Below, piece after piece: positions 13,658-25,604 of a DNA stretch of 64,000 bases. A program made the position numbers and the translations under genes. The notes beneath the pieces were generated by a model, which saw only the letters and a program-made list of their open reading frames with translations, did not search any database and was not told the origin of the DNA. The DNA is from Cheilinus undulatus (Eukaryota; Chordata; Actinopteri; Labriformes; Labridae): positions 20,790,855-20,854,854 of the forward strand of contig NC_054867.1 in NCBI RefSeq assembly GCF_018320785.1, read 5' to 3'. The first letter of the stretch is position 1. Each line of letters begins with the position of its first letter.

Positions 13658-14250
13658 TAGTGGTCACCGCGGTTTTGTTCCGCTGCTGTGGCGCGCTATG
13701 GAGCCCGTTTCCCTCGCGGTGCGTTTCCACGCCAGTCTGCAGTCGGCTTTTCCGCAATGAGCCGCGGCTCCGCTCCGTCGTTAATCCCTCTCATCGGTGG
13801 CTGCCCCCCCGGGAGCCCGACTGCTGGGGAGTTTTTCAGTCACTCGCATATCCCCGTCTCGTTATTCATTCATAAGAGCGGAGCCCGATACCGTCCCGAA
13901 CCGACCGCAGAGGCGCACCGGACAGCCCAACCCGTGGAGCAGCAGAAGGGTGTAAACAGCAGCGCCCATGGGCGGCTGATGTGCTAACAGACAAACAAGT
14001 TGTCAGGCTGCAGGAAACACAATTAACGGCGGGGAGAAAACAGCCTCGCGCCTCGGCGTCCAGACCATATGAATGACGTCGGTGGATAAAACAAAGTCTC
14101 ACTGGCACAAAACAACTGGAGAGAGAGGAGGAGAGAGAAAGAAAGAGAGAGGGAGTGAGAGAGAGAGAGAGAGAGAGCGCTCGCGCCTGACTCAGCAACA
14201 CGCACGCGGGCACACAGACGTAGAAGCAGCGCGCGCCAACACACAGTTCC
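13657..14250 (-). promoter_or_regulatory. rhobtb3: RHOBTB3 first exon and CpG-rich promoter
   Basis: This GC- and CpG-rich stretch stands out from the AT-rich surroundings. It ends, on the minus strand, in ACCACTAT followed by a perfect GTAAGT donor at 13656-13651, so the first exon lies here and stops inside the start codon. A CRE-like TGACGTC sits at 14074-14080, and a GA microsatellite runs through about 14128-14178. The transcription start cannot be fixed from sequence alone. Small open frames here on both strands are not needed to explain the gene. Confidence 0.6.
14128..14180. repeat. GA microsatellite in RHOBTB3 promoter
   Basis: Purine-only tract with GAGAGA runs, about 50 bp, between CpG-rich segments of the first-exon region. 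Confidence 0.8.
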
Positions 14251-14966
14251 TCCGTTTAACCATGCCATCAACCTGCAGGGAATGACCGTGTTGTTGTAAT
14301 TACTCAGACATAGTTTTCGTTTTGTTAAACTGTGTAATTTTTTAAGTTGCCATCAGCTTGAAACAGCAGACGAACCCTGGTGTAGTTGTGATGCAAAGCA
14401 CACGTGTGCTAACTCCTGCCCTCTCACATAAAAAGACAAGGAAATGCCGAGAGATATGCCAGCATGGGGTGCAATGTCAATGAGAGTGATAACAATGTCA
14501 GCTATGAGTAACCTTAGTGTTGCACTGTCGTAATTTGCTGATATATAATAAGGTAAATATACGATATTTTAACTTACTTTGCTGTCGGAGTCATAAGTAA
14601 ATATGCCATTTACTCCTGTTATTTTTTTGGCCATCTCCCGTCAACATCCCCATTTGTTTTCTCTCAGGGATCTATTAGCTTATGGACATAATGTTTCTTT
14701 TTTGTTAATTCTTGCATTTTATAGCTAATGTCTTGATTTTATTGTTAGTGGAAAAACTGCAACATGCAGCTAAAAATATGCATTTCATGTATGTTCTAAT
14801 TTAATCAGACTTAATACAGCAAATGGGAATACTGCTTTGAAATAGCGAACAGTAATTCAGCATTCAAATGGCCAAAAAGAGTAACTGCTTTAAAACAGCC
14901 AATATGAAGGCTGACATTAAACAGCCAATAAGAGCACAGTTTCTATGTAGCTAACTTGAGTGTTGC

Positions 14967-17900
14967 TAGGGCCGTTTCTAGCTTTGTGGGGGCCCTATGC
15001 AAAATGCTGTTTGGGGGCCCCTAGTTTGCCAAACTATGATGGAGAGATTCCTAATCCAGTAGATGATCCACGAACATGCTAATGATGCATGCATGATATG
15101 CATGATAACTTCTCCTATTGAAATGATCATCTTAAGTTGAGCCACTCGAGCAAAAATAAGTAAAACAGAAATCCTCTGTTTGTGAATAACACAAATCTAG
15201 TGTTTTCAAAAATTATTTACTTTAAAAGCAAGAACACAACTGATGTCACTCACTAACTAGCATTCATTCAAGGCTAGCTGAGGACAAATAAACTATTTTT
15301 GCAACCAAAATGAAGAAACAAGAAAACTGCCCATTTTTTGATTTCTTTTTTCGGTTCAAACAGGAAATAGCTTTGTCAGAAAACACACTGGCCCAGTAAT
15401 TCCCAACCTACCTGTCGGCGAACCTCACTCACTGTGTGACAGTGGAATTCAACCTTTCTGACGTAATTTTGCCTCAAAAACACTGGCAACAGCTTATCAT
15501 TGCGGCTTATCTTATTCTGATATCCTACTTTTATTTTTAAGCATATACAGACACTTTGTTTGAAGACCATCAGATTAATTCAGGGTAGCACCAACCCTGT
15601 AAAAGCTTAAGAAACACTCCAGATTAGCCTGTCAGCAAACTACAGTAATTTAAATGCCTTGCTGCTTTGTAACACAGGCATTTTTAACTGTTTGTTGTCC
15701 TGTGCACTACCAATTATGGCATCTAAAGCAGACTTTTCTGGGGGAAAATTCAATCTTAATTGACTCTTTACTCTCTCTCTCTCTCTTTACTCACTTGTCA
15801 GGTTAAACCATTTTTTTCACAGGGAGCTCCTCAAAATACTTTTAAGCTTTGTCTTCCCAAATTTATTTTGAAGTAACAGGTTCAAAGCTTCTCTGAAGAC
15901 ATAACTCCTATCTTCCTGGTTCAGCTTACACAACCAATCGTGCTCATGATGTGGTCAGCTAAGCAACAGCTATATGGCAGTCACAATAAGAAATCATAAT
16001 CTGTGACCAAGCTGATTCTTATTCATACTTTTTCTCATTTCTTTCATCAAAACCTTTTGCTAAATATATCCCGCAATACTTTTAATGTCAAGATCAGGGC
16101 TGTTTCAATTTTGGTGTGTAAGGTTTAAGAAATTTGGATTCTCTACGCTACTAAATGAATGCAGCATACATTGAAGTGCATATGATTAGGTTTACGAATA
16201 AGTAAATAAGCAATCATTTTAGTGATTTAGATCTAAGTTATAGTTTCTGCAGTGCAGCAGAGTAAGATGTGAACAGAACAACACTGCATTTCAGGAACTT
16301 TATCAAAATGTGTGAATAGGTGAAATAGATGCTAATGTTTCAGTTAATAAAAAAATGCAACCAATTAAGTAACTCTAACATGTTTTTAACTGTTCCTATC
16401 CAATATTAATAATAATTACCAACAACATTGTGTCTTTTTACATATTTCATGATTGACATCTTCATGGTATGTTCTGTCATAAAAAAGATATGAAACAAAA
16501 TTATTGCTCAATATTTCTTAAATGACGTTAAGCTATAATGCATAATAAAGCATCAGAATAGAGTTTACACATTAAGATCTATTTCAGGGATAATCCCCTG
16601 GACACCCCTGTGCTCAGGCCCCAAGCCCGAGAAACACGTTTGTCCCTAGTAATGAAGTGAATTAAAGGTGGAAATGAGATCTGGTAATCTGTCTTGGATG
16701 AACTCTGGGAATTTTCTAGAGAGAAAATAGCTCTAGTCTTAAGGTTTAATCTGAACCCCTGTGAGCCTTGCATTATATGTCCTGCAATCCTGTAATTTCA
16801 TGCTGCTCACATGCTCTCCCTCTGGAATAAGATGCAATACAACCTGTTAAGTAGTTTCCCCACATAGCCCTCTGCTCTTTGTTCTGATGACAGCACTCCA
16901 CTTGAACTGTTGCAAATATCCACCCGGAGAAAAATGAATATGGAAGCCAGATCCTCAGTTTCACTACATTGTATTTTAATATTTCATGTCCTGGAACGGT
17001 TGAGTACCGTGCCTACCTCTGTGTTTCATGTGACTCCATGGCTCTGTGGTTTTCCTGATTGTATCCAAAGCGTCACACGGGCCAAGGCCTCAGACTGCAT
17101 GGTGAGTTTGCTGTAGGCCAGCTGAAGAGATCATTCATGAGGAACATCATACCCCATAGCTTGTGTGATCTCAACCCATGGCATTTGCAGCCCTAGTTTG
17201 CAGTTCATGTCACAGTTAGCCTGCACTACGGACACAGACACAGAGAAGTAACCGGAATGTGACAGGCTGTCTGCACTCTTCACATCAAATAGTTAATAAA
17301 TGATGTAACCCTTTTTTTCTTTTGCTGTGGATGAATCAATTATGGCAGACCCATAAACATCCTACATATGTCTTCATAATTCCATATCAGATGAATGGCA
17401 GCCAATTAAACAAGAATCGAAGATGTTGTGTTTCATAGACGTTGGTGTTTTCCGGGCAAGAAAAGAAGAAGATGCTCTGAAGATGAAACATGGTTTGTGA
17501 ACATGTGTTTGTGTGCAACCTTATCTGTCTCCAAAATAGCAAAGATTTCTCAACTGCTACATTATCAGAGGTACAGTGCCTTTAAAGTATTCACCCCTTG
17601 GATATTTCATCCTTTTGTTGATTTTATAAATCAATCATGGTTGATATAATTTCACTTTTTGGACAAAAAAATGACAAATAAATTCTTTCCTCTTTCCTAA
17701 AAGTAGTGTCGATCTTTATCAGCCCTCCTGGGCCAGCTGCTGAGAAGCATCCCCACAGCATGATGCCTGCATGGCATGGGGCCTTATTAAAAGTATGAAA
17801 TATAGAGTAAACATGGTCATATTATTGTGGCATTGAAGCTTTAAAGAACAAAATCTCTTTTACCTTTTCATTTGAAAAACATCAAAAAACAAGTCATTTG

Positions 17901-18290
17901 GCATAACAGTTGTTCTACCATTTCTTTTAAATAAATATACAACTATATTAACAAATAATCATATTTGGCCATTTTTAAATGTTTTGGTAGGTAAAAAAAC
18001 GACAATTTTTAAAAAAAAAATTACACATATGCATTTGCCGAAATAAAGATGCATATGAACTATTAAACAGCTCTATCATTTGGTTACCTGATGCCCATTT
18101 AGAGTCACCAAATGGAAATTTTCTGCAAAAAAAAAAATAATAATTTTAATTTTAATTTGGTTTTACATCATTTATGAATAGGACTTTCCTTGATAAAAAA
18201 TAATTCAAAAGGGGGAGAACAATGGATCTGGAGGGCTTCCTACATGTGTTCGCCCAGGGCCCCAAAATTGCTAAATCAGCTCCTGTCCAT
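14967..18290. mobile_element. Possible DNA element with GGGGGCCC-rich ends
   Basis: The left border region carries AGGGCCGTTTCTAGC then GGGGGCCCTATGC and GGGGGCCCCTAG (14967-15022). The right border region, on the minus strand, reads CAGGAGCTGATTTAGCAA then TTTTGGGGCCCTGGGC (about 18249-18284). Such ends are typical of degraded fish DNA transposons. The 3.3 kb between them has no recognisable transposase and contains a Tc1 fragment. I could not find a target duplication, so the two ends may not belong to one insertion. Confidence 0.35.
17574..17780. mobile_element. Tc1-like fragment
   Basis: Begins after TA with CAGTGCCTTTAAAGTATTCA, the same terminal repeat as the element at 3613, then runs into an antisense piece of transposase around 17718-17775 (CATCCCCACAGCATGATG is the complement of the CATGCTGTGGGGATG segment). 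The other end is missing. It is a heavily deleted remnant. Confidence 0.75.
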
Positions 18291-18414
18291 TGTGGGTGTC
18301 AAATGCTTTTTAAAACTAAATAAAATACTCCAGTAGCAAACTTCCTACTGTCTTTACAATTTTTAATCTCTTCACAGTAAATTTATCGGAGCACATTTTA
18401 TTCAAATTGAACAA

Positions 18415-19390
18415 TATTTAACTCTGAAAAATCTAACATTTGGTCCCAGTCTGTTTGGAGTAAAATTCACTCCACCTGCCGAGTAATGTTGTCAGAGGTG
18501 TTTTTAGTGTTTTTATTTAACTCTAACTGATGCTTATGTACTCCATGATGAACAAAAAAAACCCCACAAATCTACAGCAATTGTACTCATTACAGAGAAA
18601 TACAGAACAAAGTTCTTTATTATAGAGCAGTTTTTAACTCAACATAGTGCTGTACTTTATCTTTTCAGAGCAGTTTTTTAGTCCTTATAGAAATGTTTCC
18701 TTCTCATTATAGGTAAAACTTTATGTGGCGCTGCATCTTACTCTAGATTGATGCTCCTCTTTGGAGCAACATTTTACTCCAAATAGATCATTCTGCTGTC
18801 TTTCCACCTAGAATGGAAGGAAAAACAAGACGTTTGTCAGCCATGTATAGGCTCAATGTTCTGATATTAGAGACAGCGTTGTGATGAATGTATGACAAGG
18901 ACCCAGGAGTTGAGCGCTAGTCAAGGCAGTAAGGTTAAAGGACTTTATTTAACAACAGCAATAGTGCAAATGATGGTGAGCTGGCTGGTGGTTGGCAGAG
19001 AGATGGAGAAGCTGTAGAAAAGAGGACAAAATGGAGTTACACAAAACAAAAAAAAACACCGAAATATCACTAGATTTAATGGATGAGGAGGAGCCAGGTT
19101 ACCTGACTAGAAGCTGTAGCACAATGGTGTCTAAAAGTTTATCACCAGGTGTGTAGATCTTGATTGCCAGTGATTATCTACAGCTGGGACAGCGAACGGG
19201 CTGCAGCTGTGACCATCCATGCATGATGGCAGCTGAATTCAAACTTAAGTGGGTGTAGTTAAAGTTTTACTCCAGCAGAATTTCATCTTTGTTTTTACTC
19301 CAACTCTGGCTGTGGCTGGTAATAAATATACTCAAAAAAGAGTAAATTATACTATTTTTGAGTAAAATATTTTTCACTCTGGAAAAATGA
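18415..19390. repeat. AGTAAAATTTACTC-rich repeat cluster
   Basis: Several palindromic motifs of the type GGAGTAAAATTCACTCC recur (18458-18476, 18765-18785, 19266-19275, 19295-19385), along with runs such as AAAAGAGTAAATTATAC and TGAGTAAAATATTTTTCACTC. The pattern suggests one or more degraded DNA elements rich in inverted motifs, interrupted at about 18873-19245 by an unrelated segment. No superfamily assigned. Confidence 0.4.
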
Positions 19391-19452
19391 CTCCTCAGAT
19401 TTCCCTGTGTTCTATCAATGCAATAAAACCGAGATGTCGATCCGTTCTTTTG

Positions 19453-20271
19453 AAAGGAACCCTGCATGATCAGACAAGTTCATCTTGTTGGAAAGATATT
19501 TGTACCTCTCATGTGTATATTGAACTAAAAAACTCACCAGATATCCTAGATATCTGCATTTTGAGTAATTTGAGTTTATAAACTCACACCGGTACTGTGA
19601 CGTCATTTAGCCGCAGGGCTCCTCGCAGTTGCTATGCAGTAACTGCTGTTTCAGACTGGCAGCCAGTGTTGGGCCGGCCACCCACTACAGGATTTTAAGC
19701 CCAATTTTAGCCAAGATTTGCCAAGGGTTTCGGAAGGATTTCACAAGGATTCGGATGTGACCCTCTGAAACCACACACACACACAGCCACACCCCCTAGT
19801 GGCATGGTGGTGAATTGCAGAGCATTGATTCCCTCGACGCAGAACTTCGAATTGTCAACCACAGTGTCGCGTCAACAACGTAGGTACGCTGTTGACGCGA
19901 AGCAGAAACCTAAATCGGGCTTTACTGAGGTAAAACTTGGGATGAATGACATAGCTTTGATAGCAGAGAGATAAAGCCAACATCCAGCAAACTCGTGTGT
20001 GGTATGAAAGCTGTTATGGCAGCAACAGCTGCAAGCAGCAAAACCATCTGAAAAAAAAACGGTTACTACATAGCAACGGCTAGGAAAGCTGAGGCTAAGT
20101 GACGTCACACTAACAGCGCAGACAAAAACATGGCGGCCTCTTGGTGAGTTTGTAAGCTCAAACTTACTCAAAATGCAGATATCTAGTGAGATTTTCTAGT
20201 TCAATATACATATAAGAGAAACAAGTATCTATCCAACAAGATGAACTTATCCGATCATCAGGGTTCCTTTT
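19453..20271. mobile_element. Long-inverted-repeat non-autonomous DNA element
   Basis: The two arms, about 19453-19625 and 20095-20271, are reverse complements of each other. Both start AAAGGAACCCTG and share AGTTCATCTTGTTGGA, ATATTGAACTA, AGATATCTGCATTTTGAGTAA and a TGACGTCA-like site; each arm has a few small indels. The middle is GC-richer, with no coding frame, and contains a perfect 10-bp hairpin stem (TCGCGTCAAC at 19867-19876, GTTGACGCGA at 19891-19900). No clear target duplication was found. Confidence 0.75.
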
Positions 20272-20898
20272 AAGGAAAAGTCAGCATTTTAAATACATTG
20301 TTACACATTATTAGAAGCATGTGTGATCGTTCTTAACAAGCACAAGATGAAAGGTCATGTGTTGAATTTTCAAAATAAAACCTTGGATTTCTTTACAGAA
20401 AATGCAACAGAGGGCTCAGACTAGTGAATAGTGTCTTCTGGCAAGCTACAGTACACCTGTATGAAGCTGCTGTCAGCACACTTTTCAAGAACCTTAGGGA
20501 TTTGCCTGGTGTACCCAGCAAGGCTTCTTCTTTAATTCAGTCTCTGAAAGAGATTTTTCACCAAGGAACATGAAACATTATACAGAACAAATCCCCAAGG
20601 CTTGAAACTGTGCAGCCCACATATTCATGCTTTTGGGGGAATAAATGGACTTGAATATCAAGAAAAGCTCCAATATTCTTCAATGATCTTTTCATTTTAA
20701 GGCAAATAATATTCCATTTTGGGACTTCAGTAATCAGTATAAGCTCCTTTATCTCATTGATTCATTCACTGTATGCATAATGTATGAGGAATATTAAAAT
20801 TCAAGAGGAAACACTAGAACTGGAGCCCATTTATCTATTTTATGCCTCTGTCTAATTAGAGTCAGAGAACCAGCTATCAAACTTGATTCTTGAGAAGG

Positions 20899-20904
20899 TT
20901 TATT
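20899..20904 (-). terminator. Candidate RFESD polyadenylation signal
   Basis: On the minus strand this reads AATAAA, about 220 bases past the RFESD stop codon. It is the nearest canonical hexamer I found downstream; usage is inferred, not shown. Confidence 0.35.
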
Positions 20905-21122
20905 TAGTCAACTACATGATGATTTAAACATGACAAGATTTTAATATCATGTTATAATAAAGCAATTGAAAATACTAAATAGTTGTAAAGGCTTAAGAAG
21001 AAGAGCAATCATTTATCACATGCAATCCTAAGTGATTATTTGTGTGATTTATCTTACTAACCATAGAGGAGATAAGAGAGGGAATATACAGATGCTATCC
21101 TCATCCAGCTGTTACAGCATTA

Positions 21123-24100
21123 TCAAGATTTCTCCTTCTTCTCAGCCGCCGCAGCCTTTTCCCTCTCTATCTTGCCCTGCTCTCCCTGGAAGAAGTCTGA
21201 CTCTAGCCAGCGTGACACGTTGGAGAGCTTCACATACACAGCCCCACTGTCGTCCTCAGTGACAGTGTGGATCCGCTGCTTCGCACCCTTGTTGTACCAT
21301 CTGGCCACAGGCGGGTTCTCCCTGGGGTTGGTTGCCTTGTAAATACAATCCCCTTGGGCGAGAGTGATCTTGTACTTGTGGTTTGGACAAATTATACACA
21401 GCTTGCCGTCGAATTCCTGCAGAAAAATCAGGTCAGAAACCTCATGTGGGAGAAGTGTAGGTCATTTAGGCAATTCATCATTAGCATAATAAGATTTTAA
21501 TTTTATGCAGGTTTGATTTCTTAATTACAGTCGTCTTTAAGGGATCACTGCAGCAGTTGCCATTGAGGATTTTTCTGCAGCATCACTGTGACAAAAATCC
21601 AGTTGTGTGGGCCTCATTGGGGCCTCTCTTTTCAGAATCAGACAAAAATAACAACCATTAATCCTTTCTAACTCTGAGTTAACCTCACCTCAATGTCTCC
21701 ATTCAGCAGCTCTCCTCCAGCATCTGTTGAGAAGGAAGAAGATCAGTTTATTGCAGAATAAGCAAACAGTTTAGAGCACACTAACCTTTTGCTGACTGTG
21801 CACCCTGTGGAGGAGATATGTGCTAAAATGTCCCATGGTTAACAAAGCAAGGCAGCTTTAAATAGTCCCATGAAAGGATTTCTGTATTGCAGTGGTTTGT
21901 TTTTGACAGAACAGTCACTGAAGGTTAGCATTTATCAACACCATGGAGCTACATGAGATTATAAATCCCATATATGATCAGATCTGAGGTGAAACAAGCA
22001 TGATGTTAACACTTTCCCTTTCTTATAAGCATGTCTGCCCACAGTATTGGCTGGGCCACTGAAAAAAAACAGTGAATGGGCCCCTTCCTAGTATGCCTTT
22101 CCTATTCAATTTTTGCTACTTTTATCCCATATTTGCTTCTATTTACCCATTTTTCCAACCCATAGTTGTCACTTTTATCCTAGTTTTGCCACTTTTTGAC
22201 ATCTTTTGATCAACTTTTACCACTTTTCATTGCTTTATACAATCTTTTCTCAATCCGTTTTTGCCACTTCCCATTTTTGCTTCTGTGAACCCATTTTTTC
22301 CACTGTTACCACTTTAAAGGGGATATATTATGCAAAAAATCACTTTTTCAGGTTTTTCTAACTAAAATATGTGCCCCTGGCCTGTCCAAAATCCCCTCAA
22401 ATACCAGAAAAATCCACCCCCCCCCCTCCACCTTTCAGAAAATGTGTGCTAAAACAAGCTGTTCTCAGGTTTTCTCCTCATGATGTCATATGGGGAGTAA
22501 GCACCCACCCCCAGGTTCAGTTGGCCCTCCCTGCTTGGAAAAAAGTTCCACCCTCCTCTCCTGATCTTCCTCTCAGCTACTAACTGAGATACTAGATAGA
22601 TCATTGGGTTACCCTTCTGACTTTGATCTGGGAGATTGATGGTTCATATCCCAGTCAGGTCCTTAACTTTGGATAAAAATGTCTGTAACATTGTAACATC
22701 AGGAGTGTCACATCCATTTCCTGAAAGGGGTGTGGTCAGGGGTGGAGTTAGACAGGTAATTACCATTTAAAGCCACAGACACAGAAATAGCTCATTCTGA
22801 GAACGGCTGAAACAGAGGGGTTTTTTAGACATGCAAAAATCCTATACTGGAGTGTTTTTACAGTAACAAACTTCATGGGTATGTTTTGAGGACCTCTGAG
22901 ACCAATATAAACTTGTCTTAAATGGGTGAAATATGTCCCCTTTAACACAATTTTTTGCATCTTTCTGACATCTTTTGACCCTTTTTTGACCTTTTATGCG
23001 CATTTCATATTTTCAATCATTTTTGACCCATTTTTGCCTTTCTTAATCTATTTTGGCGACATTTATCTCATTTTTGCCACTTTTTAATTGCTCTTCACAA
23101 TCTTTCAGCCCATTTTTGACCCCTTTTTTAGCCTTTATTAATCCATTTTGCCACTTTTATCTTATTTTTACCACTCTGTAAGCACCTCTTACTCAATCTT
23201 TCAGCCCATTTTTGACCCCTTTTTAGCCTTTATTAATCCATTTTGCCACTTTCATCTTATTTTTACCACTCTGTAAGCACCTCTTACTCAATTCTTCTGC
23301 CCCTTTTTGACACCTTTTGACCCATTTTTGCCACTTTTTAACTGTTTTTCACAGTCTTTTCACCCATATTTTGCCTTTCCTATTCAATTTTTGCCACTTT
23401 TATCCCAATTTTGCCACTTAAACCCCATTTTTTCCAACTCATTGTTGCCAATTCTATCCTCGCTCTGTCACCTTTTGATCCACTTTTACCACTTTTCATG
23501 TGCTTTTCACACTCTTTTCAACCAATTTTGCCTTTCTCAATCCATTTTTTCACAGCTTTTCGTGACATTTTTTACCCATTTTTGCCTTTCTTGATCCATT
23601 TTTGCCACTTTGATCCCATTTTTTCTTATATGAACCCATTTTGCCACTTTCTTCATTTTTGACACTCCTTTGTCTGCCCACTTTTGAAGCATTTTGACCA
23701 ATTATTTACACTTTTTTTGAACTATTTTTTTGCTTTTCTTATTCAATTTTTTCACATTTATCTCATTTTTGTTTCCATTTACCGCCTTTTAATCACTCAC
23801 AATCTTTTCACTCAGTTTTGCCATTTTTTTTTGCCTGTCTTAATCCATTTTGCCATTTTTTAAATTTATTTTTGTCTCTCTGGAAGCACCTCTTACCAAA
23901 TCTTTCTGCCCCTTTTTGACACCTTTTGACCCTTTTTTTCCACTTTGAAACTGTTTTGACCCATTTTTGCCTTTCTCAATCCATTGTTGCCACTTTTATT
24001 CCATTTTTGGCCACCCCATAACCACTTTTCACAATCGCCTATTTTGTCTATTTCTGATGCTTTCTTGCCTTTCTTAATCAATTTTTGCCATAGTTTTTTT

Positions 24101-24741
24101 TTCCACTATTTTGCTCCTTGAAAATCATTTTTTGCTACTTTTATCACAGTTTTGCCTGTCCGTATCCACTTTTTACCACATTTTCCTAACAATTTTTGCC
24201 ACTTTTAACCCATTTTTGTCAATGATCACGTTTTTTTCTCTTTTTTCAATTAATTATTTTCCCCTTATACTTGTTTCAGTTCCTTCCACTGCATTGTCTG
24301 GCATCCAATGTGTCTCCACATCACAGCTTATTTATGAAGTCTGACATCACTTTGCAAATGCTTTAATCAGTGTGCCCGTTCACACTGTAAATGTTGAACA
24401 AACTAACAAACAAATAAATACAATTATTATGTCTTTGTTGTTTTGATAAGAGTAGTTATTATTTAGGTTGTAAATAAGATATGGTTATCTTTACACTGGA
24501 CCATGATTTTGCTCACCTCCATTAGCCTTGCTTATAAGTAGCAGTATTTTTTAGTACAGCACAAAAGGACCAGTACTCACGGTAGCAGTAAGAGTCCATA
24601 GCATAAAAGACTCCCTGGTGGTAGATGATCAGTATATCTCGACCCTCTAGTGTTCTGAAGGAGCGCTTTGCTTGGATGAGTTCATCCTTCTTCCCCACAA
24701 AATACAGCCCTCCTGCAGGCTGCTCCTTCTCCTCCATGGCT
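21123..24741 (-). CDS. rfesd: RFESD, Rieske [2Fe-2S] domain-containing protein
   Basis: Three coding exons: 24737-24581 (ATG at 24737-24735, four bases after an acceptor at 24741), 21723-21689 and 21416-21123 (TGA at the end). Joined they give 161 residues, close to the 157 of human RFESD. The cluster ligands are visible as C51-Y-H53 and C74-P-N-H77, in CYHAGGEL and CIICPNHKYK; H53 is created by the splice C|AT. The tail AKQRIHTVTEDDSGAVYVKLSN matches the family end, and the C-terminus is Lys/Glu/Ala rich. The family is a small soluble Rieske protein thought to do electron transfer; its physiological partner is not known. The middle exon is only 35 nt. The gene lies next to RHOBTB3 as in human 5q15, but no SPATA9 exon is recognisable between them. 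Confidence 0.93.
22318..22941. mobile_element. TTAA-flanked non-autonomous DNA element
   Basis: Flanked by TTAA on both sides (22314-22317, 22942-22945). Ends are inverted: AGGGGATATATTATGCA on the left, and the complement of AGGGGACATATTTCACCC on the right. No transposase. TTAA targets are used by piggyBac and Kolobok elements; the ends do not decide between them. A SINE-like segment lies inside. Confidence 0.75.
22603..22700 (+). mobile_element. tRNA-like SINE fragment inside the TTAA element
   Basis: GGTTCATATCCC resembles a pol III B box (GGTTCRANNCC), and the following GGATAAAAATGTCTGTAACA resembles the fish SINE tail GGATAAAAGCGTCTGCTAAA. Only a fragment; it appears to have inserted in the TTAA element. 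Confidence 0.5.
23102..23293. repeat. 96-bp direct tandem duplication
   Basis: Two adjacent copies, each starting CTTTCAGCCCATTTTTGACC and ending ACCTCTTACTCAAT, differ by only about two bases (one T in a T run, one T/C). Far more alike than the surrounding repeats, so this duplication is young. Confidence 0.88.
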
Positions 24742-25604
24742 CTGTGAAAAGCTGTTTTAGCAAGATTTTTTTTTTATAACATTTTAGGATTTATCTCCAA
24801 GAAGTGTGTTATTTTTCTTTTATGGAATCAAAACTATGTTGTGTTACTGTGCGCCAGAACTTCAGTTCCCCACATGAAAAGTGTGGCTTTTGGATTTGTC
24901 ACTGGGATTATCGTGTTGGCACCACCCATCACAGTTGTCAGCTTAAATTAAGTCTCCAACACCTCCAGAACATTCAGCTGGAAAAGACCGAGCATGTCTT
25001 GGCACTGATCAGCTCGACTCCAAACAAACTCAGACCTGAAATTTTAATCCCTCGTATCTGTGACATCCTTACTAGTTTCACTTGATAAAGGATTATTTTG
25101 CATTTTCCCTCAAAATCCAGTGATTGCAGTGAATAAGCCCTATAGAAAGTGACACAAGTGGGACAATTCTATGGCATTTTTAGCTGTCATCATATTATGA
25201 AAGCATTCGTCATCTAAAGACTATAGCCTTACATTCATGTGAAATCACTATGACAGTACCAAAAAATATATATGCATGGGAACCTGACCCTCAGTGTGAT
25301 TCATGTATAGCAGAGTGGAATAATGAGCACTTCAGTGCAGGCTGAGTAAGCACGGTAGTAGCAGCAGCAGCAGTGAAAGTCATATGTCCCGAGGCCTTTG
25401 GCAAAACTACAGACAGCAACATGCTGTGAAGAAGGAAGCTATAAGAGCAAAATAATCATATCTGACAGGAAAACAAGCTTTAACTGAGCTACATTTACAC
25501 AAAGATATATCCCTGTCTGCCACTGTAACTCCCCCTTTACCCATTCATATTTCACCTGATATCAACAACCAGTGTAATTTAGATGACTTTTTGTCTGTAC
25601 CTTA

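Larger units (their letters stand above)
14251..21122. other. Intergenic DNA between RHOBTB3 and RFESD
   Basis: No host exon is recognised; in particular nothing resembles SPATA9, which lies between these genes in human. The interval is AT-rich and contains the repeat features listed separately (14967-18290, 17574-17780, 18415-19390, 19453-20271). Confidence 0.5.
22060..24280. repeat. T-rich degenerate tandem repeat field in RFESD intron 1
   Basis: Plus-strand DNA is built from variants of CCATTTTTGCCACTTTTA repeated dozens of times over about 1.6 kb, excluding an inserted element at 22318-22941. Larger blocks are repeated too: the block from about 22095 resembles the block from about 23375, and 23102-23197 is followed by a nearly identical copy at 23198-23293. 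On the transcribed minus strand it is purine/A-rich. Open frames here are by-products of the repeat. Confidence 0.85.
21724..24580. other. RFESD intron between coding exons 1 and 2
   Basis: 2.86 kb intron, most of it taken by the T-rich repeat field and the TTAA element. Nothing else recognised. Confidence 0.6.

Noticed and set aside
13315-13875. 186-codon open frame on the plus strand
   Set aside because: It overlaps the RHOBTB3 first exon and intron on the other strand, has no family resemblance, and CpG-rich DNA gives long chance frames.
14251-21122. SPATA9, expected by synteny
   Set aside because: No exon with recognisable similarity was seen.
22640-22660. Possible tRNA gene from a B-box-like motif
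   Set aside because: No cloverleaf can be drawn; fits a SINE fragment.
23307-23662. Two Phe-rich frames (for example PFDPFLPLFNCFSQSF)
   Set aside because: Products of the T-rich tandem repeat, not genes.
22060-24280. CRISPR-like array
   Set aside because: Repeats are degenerate, have no unique spacers of regular length, and the DNA is a vertebrate intron.
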